Source: Propionibacteriaceae bacterium (GTDB lineage: Bacteria > Actinomycetota > Actinomycetes > Propionibacteriales > Propionibacteriaceae). Taken from it: a stretch of 64,000 nt of DNA. Shown here piece by piece: positions 45,091 through 53,701 of the stretch. The notes beneath the pieces were generated by a model. It was given only the letters and a program-made list of their open reading frames with translations, was not told the DNA's origin and searched no databases. The position numbers and the translations under genes are program-made. Where the stretch lies: contig JAOPXN010000070.1 of the NCBI GenBank assembly GCA_025965155.1, positions 62,001-126,000 on the forward strand. The letters are read 5' to 3'. Every line of letters begins with the position of its first letter. Position 1 is the stretch's first letter.

Positions 45091-45615
45091 ATGGCGGAAA
45101 GATTGAAGCGCGCAGCGGCATGGCTGGGCCTGGTCACCGACGATCGGTACGCCGATTACGACGACCGCGACCCCAATTCCGAGCTGACCGAGGGCGTCAG
45201 CCGCGACGAGCTCGTCGGAGCCGCACACCCGCAGCCGTCCGGCAACCACGGCGCCAACGTCACCCCGCTGGAAACCCGGCGTCCGCCCGCGGCTGTGACC
45301 ACACCGGAACCCACTCCTTCGACGCAACGGGCGGCCTACTTGTCCCGCATCATCACGGTCCACCCGCGGACCTACAACGAAGCACGGACGATCGGTGAGC
45401 ACTTCCGGGACGGGGTGCCCGTCATCATGAACCTGTCCGAGATGGAAGACGTGGACGCGAAGCGTCTCGTCGACTTCGCGGCTGGGCTCATTTTTGGGCT
45501 GCGTGGCACTATCGAGCGTGTAACGAGCAAGGTGTTCCTGCTCTCGCCGCAGAACGTGAACGTCACGGCGGAGGACAAGGAACGCATCGTCGGCGGGTTC
45601 TTCAACCAAAGTTGA
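45091..45615 (+). CDS. sepF: cell division protein SepF
   Basis: 174 residues. Amphipathic N-terminal membrane-targeting helix ([15 protein letters not shown]), an acidic/Pro-rich linker (about 20-85) and a C-terminal SepF core ([52 protein letters not shown]). Anchors FtsZ to the membrane; in actinobacteria, which lack FtsA, it is the main tether. It directly follows ftsZ: the pgeF and yggS genes usual between them are absent. The ATG lies about 20 nt after the stop of a short upstream frame. Confidence 0.95.
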   Translation: MAERLKRAAAWLGLVTDDRYADYDDRDPNSELTEGVSRDELVGAAHPQPSGNHGANVTPLETRRPPAAVTTPEPTPSTQRAAYLSRIITVHPRTYNEARTIGEHFRDGVPVIMNLSEMEDVDAKRLVDFAAGLIFGLRGTIERVTSKVFLLSPQNVNVTAEDKERIVGGFFNQS

Positions 45616-45711
45616 AGTTCGGCCGGCGACCCACCTCGTACGCCTAAACGGTGCGGCACGACCGGTGACGCATGACGACATGACCAGGAAAGACCAAGGG
45701 CCAGACGAATC

Positions 45712-46005
45712 ATGACCATTGTTGGCACCATCATCAACGGCGTGCTGTGGATTTTCCTGCTCGTCCTCTTCGCCCGGATGATTTTGTCCTGGGTTCCGGT
45801 CCTCGTACGTGACTGGGAACCGCGAGGACCGCTGCTGGTAGTCGCCGAGGTCATCTACTCCATCACCGACCCGCCGCTGCGGGCTCTCCGTAAGGTGCTG
45901 CACCCGGTGCGGATCGGCAACATGATGCTCGACCTCGCCTTCCTGGCTCTGTTCATCCTGGTGAGCCTGCTGATGCGGATCGTCACCGCAGTCTTCATCT
46001 ACTAG
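45712..46005 (+). CDS. YggT family membrane protein
   Basis: 97 residues, two membrane helices (about 4-26 and 70-93) with the YggT hallmark VIYSITDPPLRALRKVLHPV between them. The function is not settled; homologues near ftsZ/sepF have been linked to cell shape and to osmotic or potassium homeostasis. Placement between sepF and divIVA is conserved in Gram-positives. Start ATG 45712 begins right at the first helix. Confidence 0.9.
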   Translation: MTIVGTIINGVLWIFLLVLFARMILSWVPVLVRDWEPRGPLLVVAEVIYSITDPPLRALRKVLHPVRIGNMMLDLAFLALFILVSLLMRIVTAVFIY

Positions 46006-46107
46006 ACCGGACGGCTGTTTGTCGGGTGGGTCACACCGGGTCGGCTGGAAGCCGTATACCCGATCCGCTGGATGCCGGGGCAAGGTGTTTTCGCCTCGCA
46101 AATTAGG

Positions 46108-46113
46108 TACGGT
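46108..46113 (+). promoter_or_regulatory. possible -10 box for divIVA
   Basis: TACGGT about 60 nt before the divIVA start, with no good -35. In the 166-bp yggT-divIVA gap. Confidence 0.3.
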
Positions 46114-46171
46114 GTCCCGGTCGGGCAACCGCCCAACCCACGAGCTACGACCAATCTCATTGAGGTGAACG

Positions 46172-47020
46172 ATGACGCTGTCGCTGGACGATGTCCGCAA
46201 CAAGCGGTTCCGCATGGCCCGCAAATCCGGCTACGAGGTCCTGGAGGTGGACGAGTTCGTCGACGAGGTCGAAGAGGCATTCGCGCAGCTGACCGAGGAG
46301 AACCAGAACCTCAAGAAGCAGATCGCCTCCCTCAAGTCGACCGGGTCCGCGGCTCCCACCAGCCAGCCTGCCGACGCACCGAAGTCTGAGTCGGCCGAGC
46401 AGGGGATCCACCGGATCGTGGTCACCACCGGCAAGGAAGCCAGTACCGCGGTTGTCCGGCTGGTCGAGATGTCCACCGAGCAGGCCGAACGTCTGGTCGA
46501 GGAGGCCACCGCCGATGCAGCCCGCATCCGCGAGGAGGCTGACCGGTCGGCGCAGCAGATGACCACCGATGCCCGTACCCAGGCAGAGCAGCTGGAGTCT
46601 GCGGCCAAGGCGAGTGCTGAGAAGCTGGAGGCGGGCGCGTTGAGCCGGTCTGAGCAGCTGAACCGGGAGATCGAAGCCCGTCGGAACGAGATGTTCGGCG
46701 AGCTGGACAGGCAGCGGGACGAGCTCAGCACCGCCGTTGAGGACCTGCGCCGCTTCGAGTCAACGTACCGGACCAACATGGCCAACCACCTGCGCAGCCA
46801 GATCGAGGTAGTCGAGGCCGGCCATGCCGAGCCGGCAGACGGTCCGCCCATCCTGCGGGAGGGTAACGCCCAGACCGCGCCCCAGCAGGCTGCTGCTGGG
46901 CAGGACGAGGCAGACTCGGCGAATCAGCCCGATACCAGCGGCGACGAGGCCGCGACCAACGGCGACACCCAGCCCAGCGACACCCCGCGGCTGGACGCCT
47001 TGCTCGGGGACCAGCGCTGA
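46172..47020 (+). CDS. divIVA: DivIVA/Wag31-type polarity protein
   Basis: 282 residues. The lipid-binding N-terminal domain starts LSLDDVRNKRFRMARKSGY with EVLEVDEFVDEVEEAF, then a short coiled coil, a variable Pro/Ser linker (about 55-75), a long coiled coil (about 95-215, rich in Ala/Glu/Arg heptads) and an acidic Asp/Glu/Gln tail. Assembles at negatively curved membrane (poles, septum) and guides wall growth. GAGGTG lies 4-5 nt before ATG 46172. A strong terminator closes the dcw region right after it. Confidence 0.94.
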   Translation: MTLSLDDVRNKRFRMARKSGYEVLEVDEFVDEVEEAFAQLTEENQNLKKQIASLKSTGSAAPTSQPADAPKSESAEQGIHRIVVTTGKEASTAVVRLVEMSTEQAERLVEEATADAARIREEADRSAQQMTTDARTQAEQLESAAKASAEKLEAGALSRSEQLNREIEARRNEMFGELDRQRDELSTAVEDLRRFESTYRTNMANHLRSQIEVVEAGHAEPADGPPILREGNAQTAPQQAAAGQDEADSANQPDTSGDEAATNGDTQPSDTPRLDALLGDQR

Positions 47021-47064
47021 ACTAGCCACCAGCCGAGCCGCTGCGTCGGCCGGGCGCACCTGGA

Positions 47065-47095
47065 CCCCCGCCAACCGCGGGGGTTTTCGGGTTTT
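47065..47095 (+). terminator. intrinsic terminator after divIVA
   Basis: CCCCCGC (47065-47071) pairs with GCGGGGG (47077-47083), 5-nt loop, followed by TTTTCGGGTTTT. Marks the end of the dcw operon. Confidence 0.9.
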
Positions 47096-47140
47096 CTGGT
47101 GACGATTTGGCACTCAACTGAAGAAATAGAGTCTGTTTCG

Positions 47141-47169
47141 TTGTGAATTCAGCGATTCGGTCCTAATGT
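47141..47169 (+). promoter_or_regulatory. promoter of the dksA/traR-like gene
   Basis: TTGTGA (47141-47146), 17-nt spacer, TAATGT (47164-47169): near-consensus housekeeping promoter. It overlaps an upstream in-frame ATG at 47166, which therefore cannot be the start. Confidence 0.75.
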
Positions 47170-47204
47170 CTCTGCGTTACAACGAACCCATAGGGGGACA
47201 CCGC

Positions 47205-47750
47205 ATGACCACCGCCAAGGCGAGCCCTGCTGATAAGTCCATTGCCACCGAGTCTGCGGCCTCCAACGGAGGACAGACAGGGCAGCCTTCCGCCCCGGAG
47301 CTGAGGGCACACGATGTGACCCACGCCGTGGCGGACAAGGGCAAGCCGGTCAACGTCAAGAGCCTCCCGGTACGTGAGGGAGAAGAGCCTTGGACCAAGG
47401 CTGAGCTCGACGAGGTCAGGACCACCCTGGAGGAGGACATCGTCCGCTTCCAGAGTCAGATCGAGATCTCCACCGCCGAGCTGGTGGGTCTGCTCCGCGA
47501 CGGCAGCGAGGGCGCTGGCCGGGATCCGGCGGATGTGGGCTCGGCCAACTTCGAGCGTGACGCCGAGATGTCGCTAGCCAACAATGCCCGGGAGATGCTG
47601 GACCAGTCCAAGCTGGCGCTGCGCCACATCGAGCTCGGCAGTTTCGGCCACTGCGACAACTGCGGCCAGCCGATCGGCAAGGGTCGGCTGCAGGCTTTCC
47701 CGCGTGCCACACTGTGTGTGACATGCAAGCAGCGCGAGGAACGCCGATAG
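47205..47750 (+). CDS. DksA/TraR-type C4 zinc-finger protein
   Basis: 181 residues. Disordered Ala/Ser-rich N-terminus (about 1-60), helical hairpin (WTKAELDEVRTTLEEDIVRF, about 63-130) and a C-terminal four-cysteine zinc finger, CDNCGQPIGKGR...CVTC. The plan resembles RNA polymerase secondary-channel proteins; in actinobacteria homologues sit next to lspA. Whether it binds polymerase here is inference. ATG 47205 is chosen because GGGGGA lies 6 nt upstream and the promoter overlaps the earlier ATG 47166. The lspA start lies inside its 3' end. Confidence 0.87.
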   Translation: MTTAKASPADKSIATESAASNGGQTGQPSAPELRAHDVTHAVADKGKPVNVKSLPVREGEEPWTKAELDEVRTTLEEDIVRFQSQIEISTAELVGLLRDGSEGAGRDPADVGSANFERDAEMSLANNAREMLDQSKLALRHIELGSFGHCDNCGQPIGKGRLQAFPRATLCVTCKQREERR

Positions 47751-48397
47751 CTACTGCGGGCCAGGGCGGACTGGAGCGGCCAGCGCGCTGGTGGTGGCTG
47801 TTCGCGGCCGTAGCCGCCGGCGGAGTGCTGCTCGACGTCCTGACCAAGGTAGCGGTGGTCCGCTTTCTCGACCCGGCGGAGCCGGTCCGTCTGCTCGGTG
47901 GGTTGCTGACTCTTCGGCTGATCCGCAACCCCGGAGCCGCCTTCAGCCTCGGCGAGGGGTTCACCCCCGTGTTCGGCCTGTTGTCGGCGGCGGTGCTGCT
48001 GTTCGTGGTGATCAGGCTCGCCCCGCGCATTGGTCACATCGGCTGGGCCGTTGCGCTCGGCCTGCTGTGCGCCGGGGTGGGCGGCAACCTGGTGGACCGG
48101 CTGTTCCGGCAGCCCGGCATCTTGCACGGCCATGTCGTGGACTTTCTCCAGCTCCCGTACTGGCCGATCTTCAACGTGGCCGACATGTGCATCACCTCGG
48201 CTGCCGTACTCATCATGGTGCTGTCAGTGGTGAAGAACGTCGGAATCAACGGTGAGCGGTACGTGAAGCCGCCCTCCAGTGGCGAGCGAGGGCCCCATGG
48301 CGACCTAGGGTCCAATGGCGAGCGCGGGGTCAACCGTGACCGAGGGGGATCCGGCGAGGCGGGGACCGGCGACGCAGCCAGGGCGTCGGCGGAGTGA
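47723..48397 (+). CDS. lspA: signal peptidase II (lipoprotein)
   Basis: 224 residues from ATG 47723 (GTG 47714 is possible). Four membrane helices; catalytic Asp pair in GGNLVDRLF and FNVADMCIT, with RNPGAAFS and HVVDFLQL between. Cleaves diacylglyceryl prolipoprotein signal peptides; the window holds likely substrates (the Liv binding protein and the 58-kb lipoprotein). The last 45 residues are an added hydrophilic tail of five Gly-rich hexapeptides. Overlaps the zinc-finger gene by 28 nt and the rluD start by 4. Confidence 0.93.
   Translation: MQAARGTPIATAGQGGLERPARWWWLFAAVAAGGVLLDVLTKVAVVRFLDPAEPVRLLGGLLTLRLIRNPGAAFSLGEGFTPVFGLLSAAVLLFVVIRLAPRIGHIGWAVALGLLCAGVGGNLVDRLFRQPGILHGHVVDFLQLPYWPIFNVADMCITSAAVLIMVLSVVKNVGINGERYVKPPSSGERGPHGDLGSNGERGVNRDRGGSGEAGTGDAARASAE
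48278..48367 (+). repeat. five 18-bp repeats encoding the LspA tail
   Basis: Five consecutive 18-bp units give [24 protein letters not shown] and SGEAGT, consensus [SN]-G-[ED]-x-G-x. DNA units share the GGCGAGCGnGGG core and have diverged moderately. Confidence 0.75.
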
Positions 48398-49320
48398 CCG
48401 AGTCGCGGGTGCTGCTCATCCCCGACGGGCTGGAGGGTGAGCGGGTCGACGCCGCGGTCGCTCGGATGCTGGGGCTGTCGCGGTCCAGAGTGACCGACCT
48501 GATCGGCAGCGGTCATGTGCTGGTCGACGGCGCCGCCGTGGCCAAGTCGGACAGAGTTAACGCCGGCGCGATGCTCGAGGTGACGCTCGAGGACGAGCCG
48601 GCGGGCATCGACATAGTCCCCCAGCAGGTGGAGGGCGTCGAGATCGTCTTTGACGACGACGACATCGTCGTGATCGAGAAGCCGGTCGGCGTGGCCGCGC
48701 ACCCGTCGGTCGGCTGGTCCGGACCCTCGGTACTCGGCCACCTGGCCGGCGCAGGCTTCCGGATCTCCACCTCAGGGGTGCCGGAGCGCAAGGGGATCGT
48801 GCAGCGGCTCGATGTCGGCACGTCCGGACTGATGGTGGTGGCCAAGAGCGAGCAGGCGTACACCGTCTTGAAGCGGGCATTCAAGGCACGCACGGTGGAC
48901 AAGACCTACCACACGCTGGTGCAGGGCCACCCGGATCCGTTCAGCGGCACTATCGAAGCGCCGATCGGTCGGCACCCGGGCGCCGACTACAAGATGGCAG
49001 TCATCGCGGGTGGCCGGCACAGTGTCACCCACTACGAGACCCTCGAGGCGTTTGTTGGCACCACCTTGCTGGAGGTGAAGCTGGAGACGGGCCGGACCCA
49101 TCAGATCAGAGTTCACATGGCTGCCACCAAGCACCCGTGCGTCGGGGACCTTACCTACGGTGCGGACCCAGTGCTGGCTGAGCGGTTGCAGCTCACCCGC
49201 CAGTGGCTGCATGCGGTCCGGCTGGGCTTCATCCACCCGCGGACCCAGGAGTACATCGAGTTCACCTCGGAGTACCCGCCGGACCTCCGGGGTGCGCTGG
49301 ATGCGGTCGGCAGACACTGA
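48394..49320 (+). CDS. rluD: ribosomal large subunit pseudouridine synthase, RluD type
   Basis: 308 residues. N-terminal S4 RNA-binding domain ([21 protein letters not shown], about 10-70), then the RluA-family catalytic core with [17 protein letters not shown] (catalytic Asp), [21 protein letters not shown] and [10 protein letters not shown]. Likely modifies uridines of 23S rRNA helix 69, although paralogues with other sites exist. GTG 48394 overlaps the lspA stop (GTGA); the lspA-rluD pairing is common. Confidence 0.92.
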   Translation: MTESRVLLIPDGLEGERVDAAVARMLGLSRSRVTDLIGSGHVLVDGAAVAKSDRVNAGAMLEVTLEDEPAGIDIVPQQVEGVEIVFDDDDIVVIEKPVGVAAHPSVGWSGPSVLGHLAGAGFRISTSGVPERKGIVQRLDVGTSGLMVVAKSEQAYTVLKRAFKARTVDKTYHTLVQGHPDPFSGTIEAPIGRHPGADYKMAVIAGGRHSVTHYETLEAFVGTTLLEVKLETGRTHQIRVHMAATKHPCVGDLTYGADPVLAERLQLTRQWLHAVRLGFIHPRTQEYIEFTSEYPPDLRGALDAVGRH

Positions 49321-49352
49321 GCCGCAGGGGGGGCGATCTCAGCTGAGCCGTA

Positions 49353-49370
49353 GGCGGGAATCGTCCCGCC
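49353..49370 (+). terminator. possible terminator hairpin after rluD
   Basis: GGCGGGA/TCCCGCC perfect 7-bp stem with ATCG loop; no U tract, so termination is uncertain. Confidence 0.35.
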
Positions 49371-49428
49371 GAGCGCTGACTGAGCGGACCAGTGGCGGAG
49401 TGGTAGCGCGGGCGCCCGGACAGTTCGC

Positions 49429-49434
49429 TAGTGT
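49429..49434 (+). promoter_or_regulatory. -10 box, leaderless start of pyk
   Basis: TAGTGT, 6 nt, GTG at 49441. Confidence 0.55.
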
Positions 49435-49440
49435 CAGGAC

Positions 49441-50856
49441 GTGCGAAGAGCCAAAATTGTATGCACGTTGGGGCCCGCGTCCTCAGCGCCCGAACGCCTA
49501 AACGAGTTAGTCGCCGCCGGTATGGACGTGGCGCGACTCAACATGAGCCACGGCGACTACGCCGACCATTTGACTAATCTGCAGAATGTGCGGGCCGCCG
49601 CGAAGGCGGCCAACCGTCCAGTAGGTGTGCTCGCCGACCTGCAGGGTCCGAAGATCCGGCTGGGTCGGTTCGCCTCCGGTAAGGAGAATCTGGAGGTCGG
49701 AGCCGAGTTCACGATCACCATCGACGATATCCAGGGTGACGCCCAGCGTTGCTCAACCACCTACAAGGGTCTGCCAGGTGACGTCAGCCCCGGCGACATG
49801 ATCTTGATCGATGACGGTCGAATCAGTCTCGAGGCCACGTCGGTGACCGACACGGACGTAGTCACCAGGGTGGTCGTGGGCGGGGATGTCAGCAACAACA
49901 AGGGCCTTAACCTGCCCGGTGTTGCGGTGAGTGTGCCGGCCATGAGCGAGAAGGACACCGACGACCTGCGGTGGGCGCTGCGCAACGGCGTCGACATGGT
50001 GGCTCTCTCGTTCGTCCGGAGCGCCGCCGACATCGACATCGTCCATCAGGTGATGGACGAGGAAGGTCGCCGGGTGCCGGTGATCGCCAAGATCGAGAAG
50101 CCCCAGGCGGTCGACAACCTCGACGAGATCATTGATGCCTTCGACGCCTTCATGGTGGCTCGCGGTGATCTCGGCGTCGAGCTGCCGCTGGAGGAGGTGC
50201 CGCTGGTCCAGAAGAGAATCGTCACCGCGGCCCGTCGCTGGGCGAAGCCGGTCATCGTGGCCACCCAGATGCTGGAGTCGATGATCTCGTCGCCGCGGCC
50301 CACCCGCGCGGAGGCCTCCGACGTCGCCAATGCGGTACTCGACGGTGCCGATGCGGTGATGTTGTCGGGTGAGACCAGTGTTGGTCAGTATCCGGTCCTC
50401 GCGGTCGAAACGATGGCTCGGATCGTGAACAACACCGAGTCGCACGGACTGGAGCAGGTGCACGACATCGACTGGGACCCGCACACCACGAGCGGCGTGA
50501 TCACCAAGGCCGCCGCCGAGGTGGCCGGCCGGATCAACGCCAAGTTCCTGGTCGCCTTCACCCACTCCGGTGACGCCGCCCGCCGACTGGCACGGCTGCG
50601 TACCCGCATCCCGGTGCTGGCCTTCACCCCGATCGAGGACACTCGCTCCCACCTGACCCTCAGCTGGGGCGTCGAGTCCTTCCTGGTCCCCATGGTCGGC
50701 CACACCGACGACATGATCCGCCAGGTCGACAAGGCCCTGATCGAGTCCGGTCGGATTGAAACCGGTGACCGCGTGGTCATCGTCGCCGGCTCACCCCCCG
50801 GCGTAGCCGGCCACACCAACATGGTCCGCGTGCGCAGAATCGGCGCGCCCCTCTGA
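49441..50856 (+). CDS. pyk: pyruvate kinase
   Basis: 471 residues, TIM barrel plus B and C domains. AKIVCTLGPAS at the start, MDVARLNMSHGDY, LQGPKIRLG, the catalytic Lys in IAKIEKPQAVDNLDEI, Mg-binding VARGDLGVELPLEEVP, and ATQMLESMISSPRPTRAEAS. Converts PEP and ADP to pyruvate and ATP, the last step of glycolysis. GTG 49441 follows the -10 box by 6 nt and begins exactly at the fold. The pyk - regulator - liv - polA order is also seen in Streptomyces. Confidence 0.96.
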   Translation: MRRAKIVCTLGPASSAPERLNELVAAGMDVARLNMSHGDYADHLTNLQNVRAAAKAANRPVGVLADLQGPKIRLGRFASGKENLEVGAEFTITIDDIQGDAQRCSTTYKGLPGDVSPGDMILIDDGRISLEATSVTDTDVVTRVVVGGDVSNNKGLNLPGVAVSVPAMSEKDTDDLRWALRNGVDMVALSFVRSAADIDIVHQVMDEEGRRVPVIAKIEKPQAVDNLDEIIDAFDAFMVARGDLGVELPLEEVPLVQKRIVTAARRWAKPVIVATQMLESMISSPRPTRAEASDVANAVLDGADAVMLSGETSVGQYPVLAVETMARIVNNTESHGLEQVHDIDWDPHTTSGVITKAAAEVAGRINAKFLVAFTHSGDAARRLARLRTRIPVLAFTPIEDTRSHLTLSWGVESFLVPMVGHTDDMIRQVDKALIESGRIETGDRVVIVAGSPPGVAGHTNMVRVRRIGAPL

Positions 50857-50880
50857 CCCTGGTTTCGGGCTTGTTGGTTT

Positions 50881-50955
50881 CCCACGTGTACGTGGGATTC
50901 CAGCACTCCACCCACGACATAACGTGTGTGGAGTGCCAGGATCGTGGGTGGAGTG
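50881..50955. repeat. nested inverted repeats downstream of pyk
   Basis: A CCCACG-TGTA-CGTGGG dyad (50881-50896) is followed by a 14-bp arm (50904-50917) whose perfect complement is 50942-50955; the same arm can alternatively pair over 9 bp with 50928-50936. No U tract on either strand. This may be a Rho-type or bidirectional terminator, or an element with competing structures. The rest of 50857-51329 shows no gene I can support. Confidence 0.55.
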
Positions 50956-51168
50956 GGGGCGTCAGGGTGAAGCGGGTCCTGCCGCAGTGCGGGGCCCGCA
51001 TGGCGTCCCCGCGCTGCAGCTCCGGCCGCGGGGTCCCGTACCGGTAGCACTGCGCCCGGGCTATCGACTCGCCCGGGCTCTGTGCGCCGCTGCCGGCCAT
51101 CCGCAGCGCGATGCGGGTGGTCCGCTATCCGGGAGATTCGCGAAACGGCCCGCCTTCGTCCGCGGCAT

Positions 51169-51247
51169 GCGCCGCCGAGCTGAGCAGGAAGAAGCCGACA
51201 CGGGCCGCCGGATCACGCGCCGCCGAACTGAGGAGGAAGGAGTGGAC
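51169..51247. repeat. 31-bp imperfect direct repeat
   Basis: 51169-51199 and 51217-51247 share GCGCCGCCGA-CTGAG-AGGAAG with a few substitutions, 48 bp apart, in the non-coding stretch before tRNA-Leu. Confidence 0.45.
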
Positions 51248-51329
51248 GCGCTTTTTCGTCCGCGAGTGACGACGAAGTCGGCGGGTTGGAGCGTGACCCG
51301 CGCAACGCGGAGCGTCGCATCCAACACGG

Positions 51330-51412
51330 TGCCGAGGAGGGGAGTCGAACCCCTATGTCCTTGCGAACAGACGGGTTTGAGCCGTCCGCGTATACCATTC
51401 CGCCACCCCGGC
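51330..51412 (-). tRNA. tRNA-Leu (CAA anticodon)
   Basis: Minus-strand cloverleaf of 83 nt. Acceptor stem GCCGGGG (51406-51412) pairs with CCTCGGC (51331-51337) with one G-T; the anticodon loop CTCAAAC gives anticodon CAA, reading UUG; there is a class II variable arm (TGTTCGCAAGGACA region), and the T-arm GGGGTTCGACTCCCC is perfect. The base after the stem is the discriminator A, then CCG, so CCA is not fully encoded. Confidence 0.95.
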
Positions 51413-51616
51413 TGGGGTTCTCGATGCCACTCTGCGCCGGGGTACGACACAACGAGGCCCGAGATATTGTGCCACACCACCGAGATCGCCGAGTCATCTG
51501 GCCGCTCCAGCTCGTTGCCTGCTCCGGGCCCCCCTCTCCGCGACCGCACCATCCGTCAAGCCCCCGATACATCAGCTTGCCCGCCCGAAAGCAAATTCCG
51601 CGTAACACAACCTCGC

Positions 51617-51622
51617 TAGAGT
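51617..51622 (+). promoter_or_regulatory. -10 box, leaderless start of response regulator
   Basis: TAGAGT, 6 nt, GTG at 51629. It selects GTG 51629 over the in-frame GTG at 51623. Confidence 0.55.
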
Positions 51623-51628
51623 GTGCTC

Positions 51629-52243
51629 GTGACGAAAGTAACCAATGAAACCCCCGTGCGATCCACCCGCGTCCTCGTTGCTGAGGACGAGGTCCTGATC
51701 CGTCTCGATCTAGTCGAGATGCTGACCGAGGAGGGGTATGAGGTCGTCGGCGAGGCCGGTGACGGTGAGCAGGCAGTCGAGCTGGCGACAGAGCTACGAC
51801 CGGATCTGGTCGTGATGGACGTGAAGATGCCCAAGTTGGACGGTATCAGCGCCGCCGAACGCATCGCGGCCGACCGGATCGCCCCGGTCGTCATGCTGAC
51901 CGCATTCAGCCAGCGCGACCTGGTCGACCGTGCTCGGCAGGCGGGCGCAATGGCGTACGTGGTTAAGCCTTTCGGGAAGGCCGACCTGATCCCCGCCATC
52001 GAGATTGCCGCGGCGCGGTACGCCGAGATCCAGGCCGTTGAGGCCGAGGTGACCGACCTGACCGAGCGGCTGGAGTCACGCAAGGCTGTGGACAAAGCCA
52101 AGGGGATGCTGCAGGCCGGTCTGGGGCTGACCGAGGCGGAGGCATTCCGTTGGATCCAGAAGACGGCGATGGATCTGCGCAAGTCGATGCGCGAGGTGGC
52201 CGAGGGCGTCATCGAGCACGGAGCGGCCGCCAAGAAGAAGTAG
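51629..52243 (+). CDS. pdtaR: ANTAR-domain response regulator (PdtaR type)
   Basis: 204 residues. Receiver domain with acidic pocket E19/D20, phosphoacceptor Asp64 in VVMDVKMP, Thr91 and Lys113 (VVKPFG), then an ANTAR RNA-binding domain (about 137-195; SRKAVDKAKGMLQAG, EAFRWIQKTAMD). Phosphorylated ANTAR proteins bind paired RNA hexaloops and prevent termination. Length and order match mycobacterial PdtaR. The cognate kinase (PdtaS type) is not in the window. It lies between pyk and the liv operon, whose stem-loops are conceivable but unproven targets. Confidence 0.92.
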   Translation: MTKVTNETPVRSTRVLVAEDEVLIRLDLVEMLTEEGYEVVGEAGDGEQAVELATELRPDLVVMDVKMPKLDGISAAERIAADRIAPVVMLTAFSQRDLVDRARQAGAMAYVVKPFGKADLIPAIEIAAARYAEIQAVEAEVTDLTERLESRKAVDKAKGMLQAGLGLTEAEAFRWIQKTAMDLRKSMREVAEGVIEHGAAAKKK

Positions 52244-52424
52244 CGTCAATGCCGAGTCGAACGCTTGTCATTCGTGTAACAAACTGACAACGCAGACAGA
52301 ACCTTGTCTCCAGCCGCGGTTTATCGACGTATGGTGCTCATGCTTGCGAGACAGCAGGCCCGGAGCCATGCACTCGTACCGCTCACACAGCATCTCAACA
52401 GGGACGTCAAACACAGGAGGAATA

Positions 52425-53633
52425 GTGCGAAAGCATAGGCTCGTCATTGCGGGGGCAACCCTGCTCGCGGCCACGATGGCCATGTCGGCATGCGGCACCC
52501 GCAGCGACCCGGCAACGTCCAGCAGCAACGACGTCAAGGTCGCGAAGATCGGTGTCATCGCACCGCTGTCGGGCGACCTGTCCGCACTGGGTCTCGGCAT
52601 CAGGAACTCCGTGGACCTGGCGATCAAGCAGGCCAACGAGAACAACACAGTCCCAGGCTGGAAGCTGGAGCTCGACGCTCAGGACGACCAGGCCACTCCG
52701 GACGTCGGCAAGAACGCCGCAACCAAGCTCGCCGGTGACACCTCCGTGGTCGGCGTGGTCGGCACCTTGAACTCCTCGGTGGCCCAGTCGGTGCAGCCGG
52801 TGCTCAGCGGCGCAGGGATCCCGCAGATCTCCCCGGCCAACACCAACCCGACCCTGACCAAGGGCGCGAACTACGCCAGCGCTCCGGCACGCGCGTACCC
52901 GACCTACTTCCGTACCTGCACCACCGATGATGTGCAGGGCCCGTTCGCGGCCAAGTACCTCTACGGTGAGGGCATCAAGAAGGTCGCCACCATCCATGAC
53001 AAGAAGGCGTACGGCCAGGGCCTGGTCGCCGCCTTCACCGAAGCCTTCAAGTCGGCCGGTGGCGAGATCGTGGATGCCCAGACCATCAACCCGGACGACA
53101 AGGACTTCTCCGCGGTCATCAGCAAGGTCAAGGGCTCCTCGCCGGATGCCGTCTACTACGGCGGTGAGTACCCGCAGGCCGGCCCGCTGAGTCAGCAGAT
53201 GAAGGCGGCCGGTCTTAATGTCGCGCTGATGGGCGGCGACGGCATCTTCGACCCGGCCTACATCGAGCTGGCGGGTAAGACCTCCAACGGTGACCTGGCT
53301 ACCTCGGTCGGCGCTCCGACCGACACCCTGGAGTCGGCCAAGACCTTCGTCTCCGACTACACCGCCGCGGGCTACAAGGAGCCGTTCGGTGCCTACGGCG
53401 CCTACAGCTACGACGCGGCGAACGCCATCATCAACGGTCTGAAGACCTCGCTCGCCAACGCCAGCGACGTCAAGTCGGCCCTGCCGGCCACCGTGGAGGC
53501 CATCGGCAAGGTCAGCTTCGACGGCGCCACCGGCCCGGTGAGCTTCGACCAGTACGGCGACACCACCACGAAGGTGCTGACGGTCTACAAGGTGACCGAC
53601 GGCAAGTGGGTTGCTGCCAAGACCGGTAGCTGA
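52425..53633 (+). CDS. livK: branched-chain amino acid ABC transporter binding lipoprotein
   Basis: 402 residues. Lipoprotein signal peptide with hydrophobic core (LVIAGATLLAATMA) and lipobox MSAC, then a type I periplasmic-binding fold: KIGVIAPLSGDLSALGLGI, TPDVGKNAATKLAGD, VVGVVGTLNSSVAQSV, and VYYGGEYPQAGPLSQQMKAAGL. Captures Leu/Ile/Val or related amides for LivHMGF. GTG 52425 with AGGAGG 4 nt upstream; the longer frame from 52344 lacks a signal peptide. A TTGTCA/TGACAA dyad (52265-52290) lies upstream. Two stem-loops separate it from livH, as expected when binding protein is needed in excess. Confidence 0.93.
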   Translation: MRKHRLVIAGATLLAATMAMSACGTRSDPATSSSNDVKVAKIGVIAPLSGDLSALGLGIRNSVDLAIKQANENNTVPGWKLELDAQDDQATPDVGKNAATKLAGDTSVVGVVGTLNSSVAQSVQPVLSGAGIPQISPANTNPTLTKGANYASAPARAYPTYFRTCTTDDVQGPFAAKYLYGEGIKKVATIHDKKAYGQGLVAAFTEAFKSAGGEIVDAQTINPDDKDFSAVISKVKGSSPDAVYYGGEYPQAGPLSQQMKAAGLNVALMGGDGIFDPAYIELAGKTSNGDLATSVGAPTDTLESAKTFVSDYTAAGYKEPFGAYGAYSYDAANAIINGLKTSLANASDVKSALPATVEAIGKVSFDGATGPVSFDQYGDTTTKVLTVYKVTDGKWVAAKTGS

Positions 53634-53638
53634 GTCTC

Positions 53639-53668
53639 AGCGGGAGTCGCCACACGGCGGCTCCCGCT
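53639..53668 (+). terminator. stem-loop after the liv binding-protein gene
   Basis: 13-bp stem with one T-G wobble (53639-53651 with 53656-53668), ACAC loop, then ACTTGCTT. Likely mRNA 3' end or stabiliser. Confidence 0.65.
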
Positions 53669-53701
53669 ACTTGCTTCGGCTCTAAGGTATTCGTCTTCTT
53701 T

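Noticed and set aside
49391-49410. tRNA D-arm-like sequence before pyk
   Set aside because: GTGGCGGAGTGGTAGCGCG looks like a tRNA-Leu/Ser D-arm, but no acceptor, anticodon or T-arm follows before the pyk promoter.
50924-51619. plus-strand frame of 231 codons between pyk and pdtaR
   Set aside because: It runs straight through the antisense of tRNA-Leu and has no recognisable domain or ribosome binding site.
52276-52291. possible GlnR box before the liv binding-protein gene
   Set aside because: GTAAC-N6-ACAAC matches only three of five bases in the second half-site (GAAAC); too weak to claim nitrogen control.
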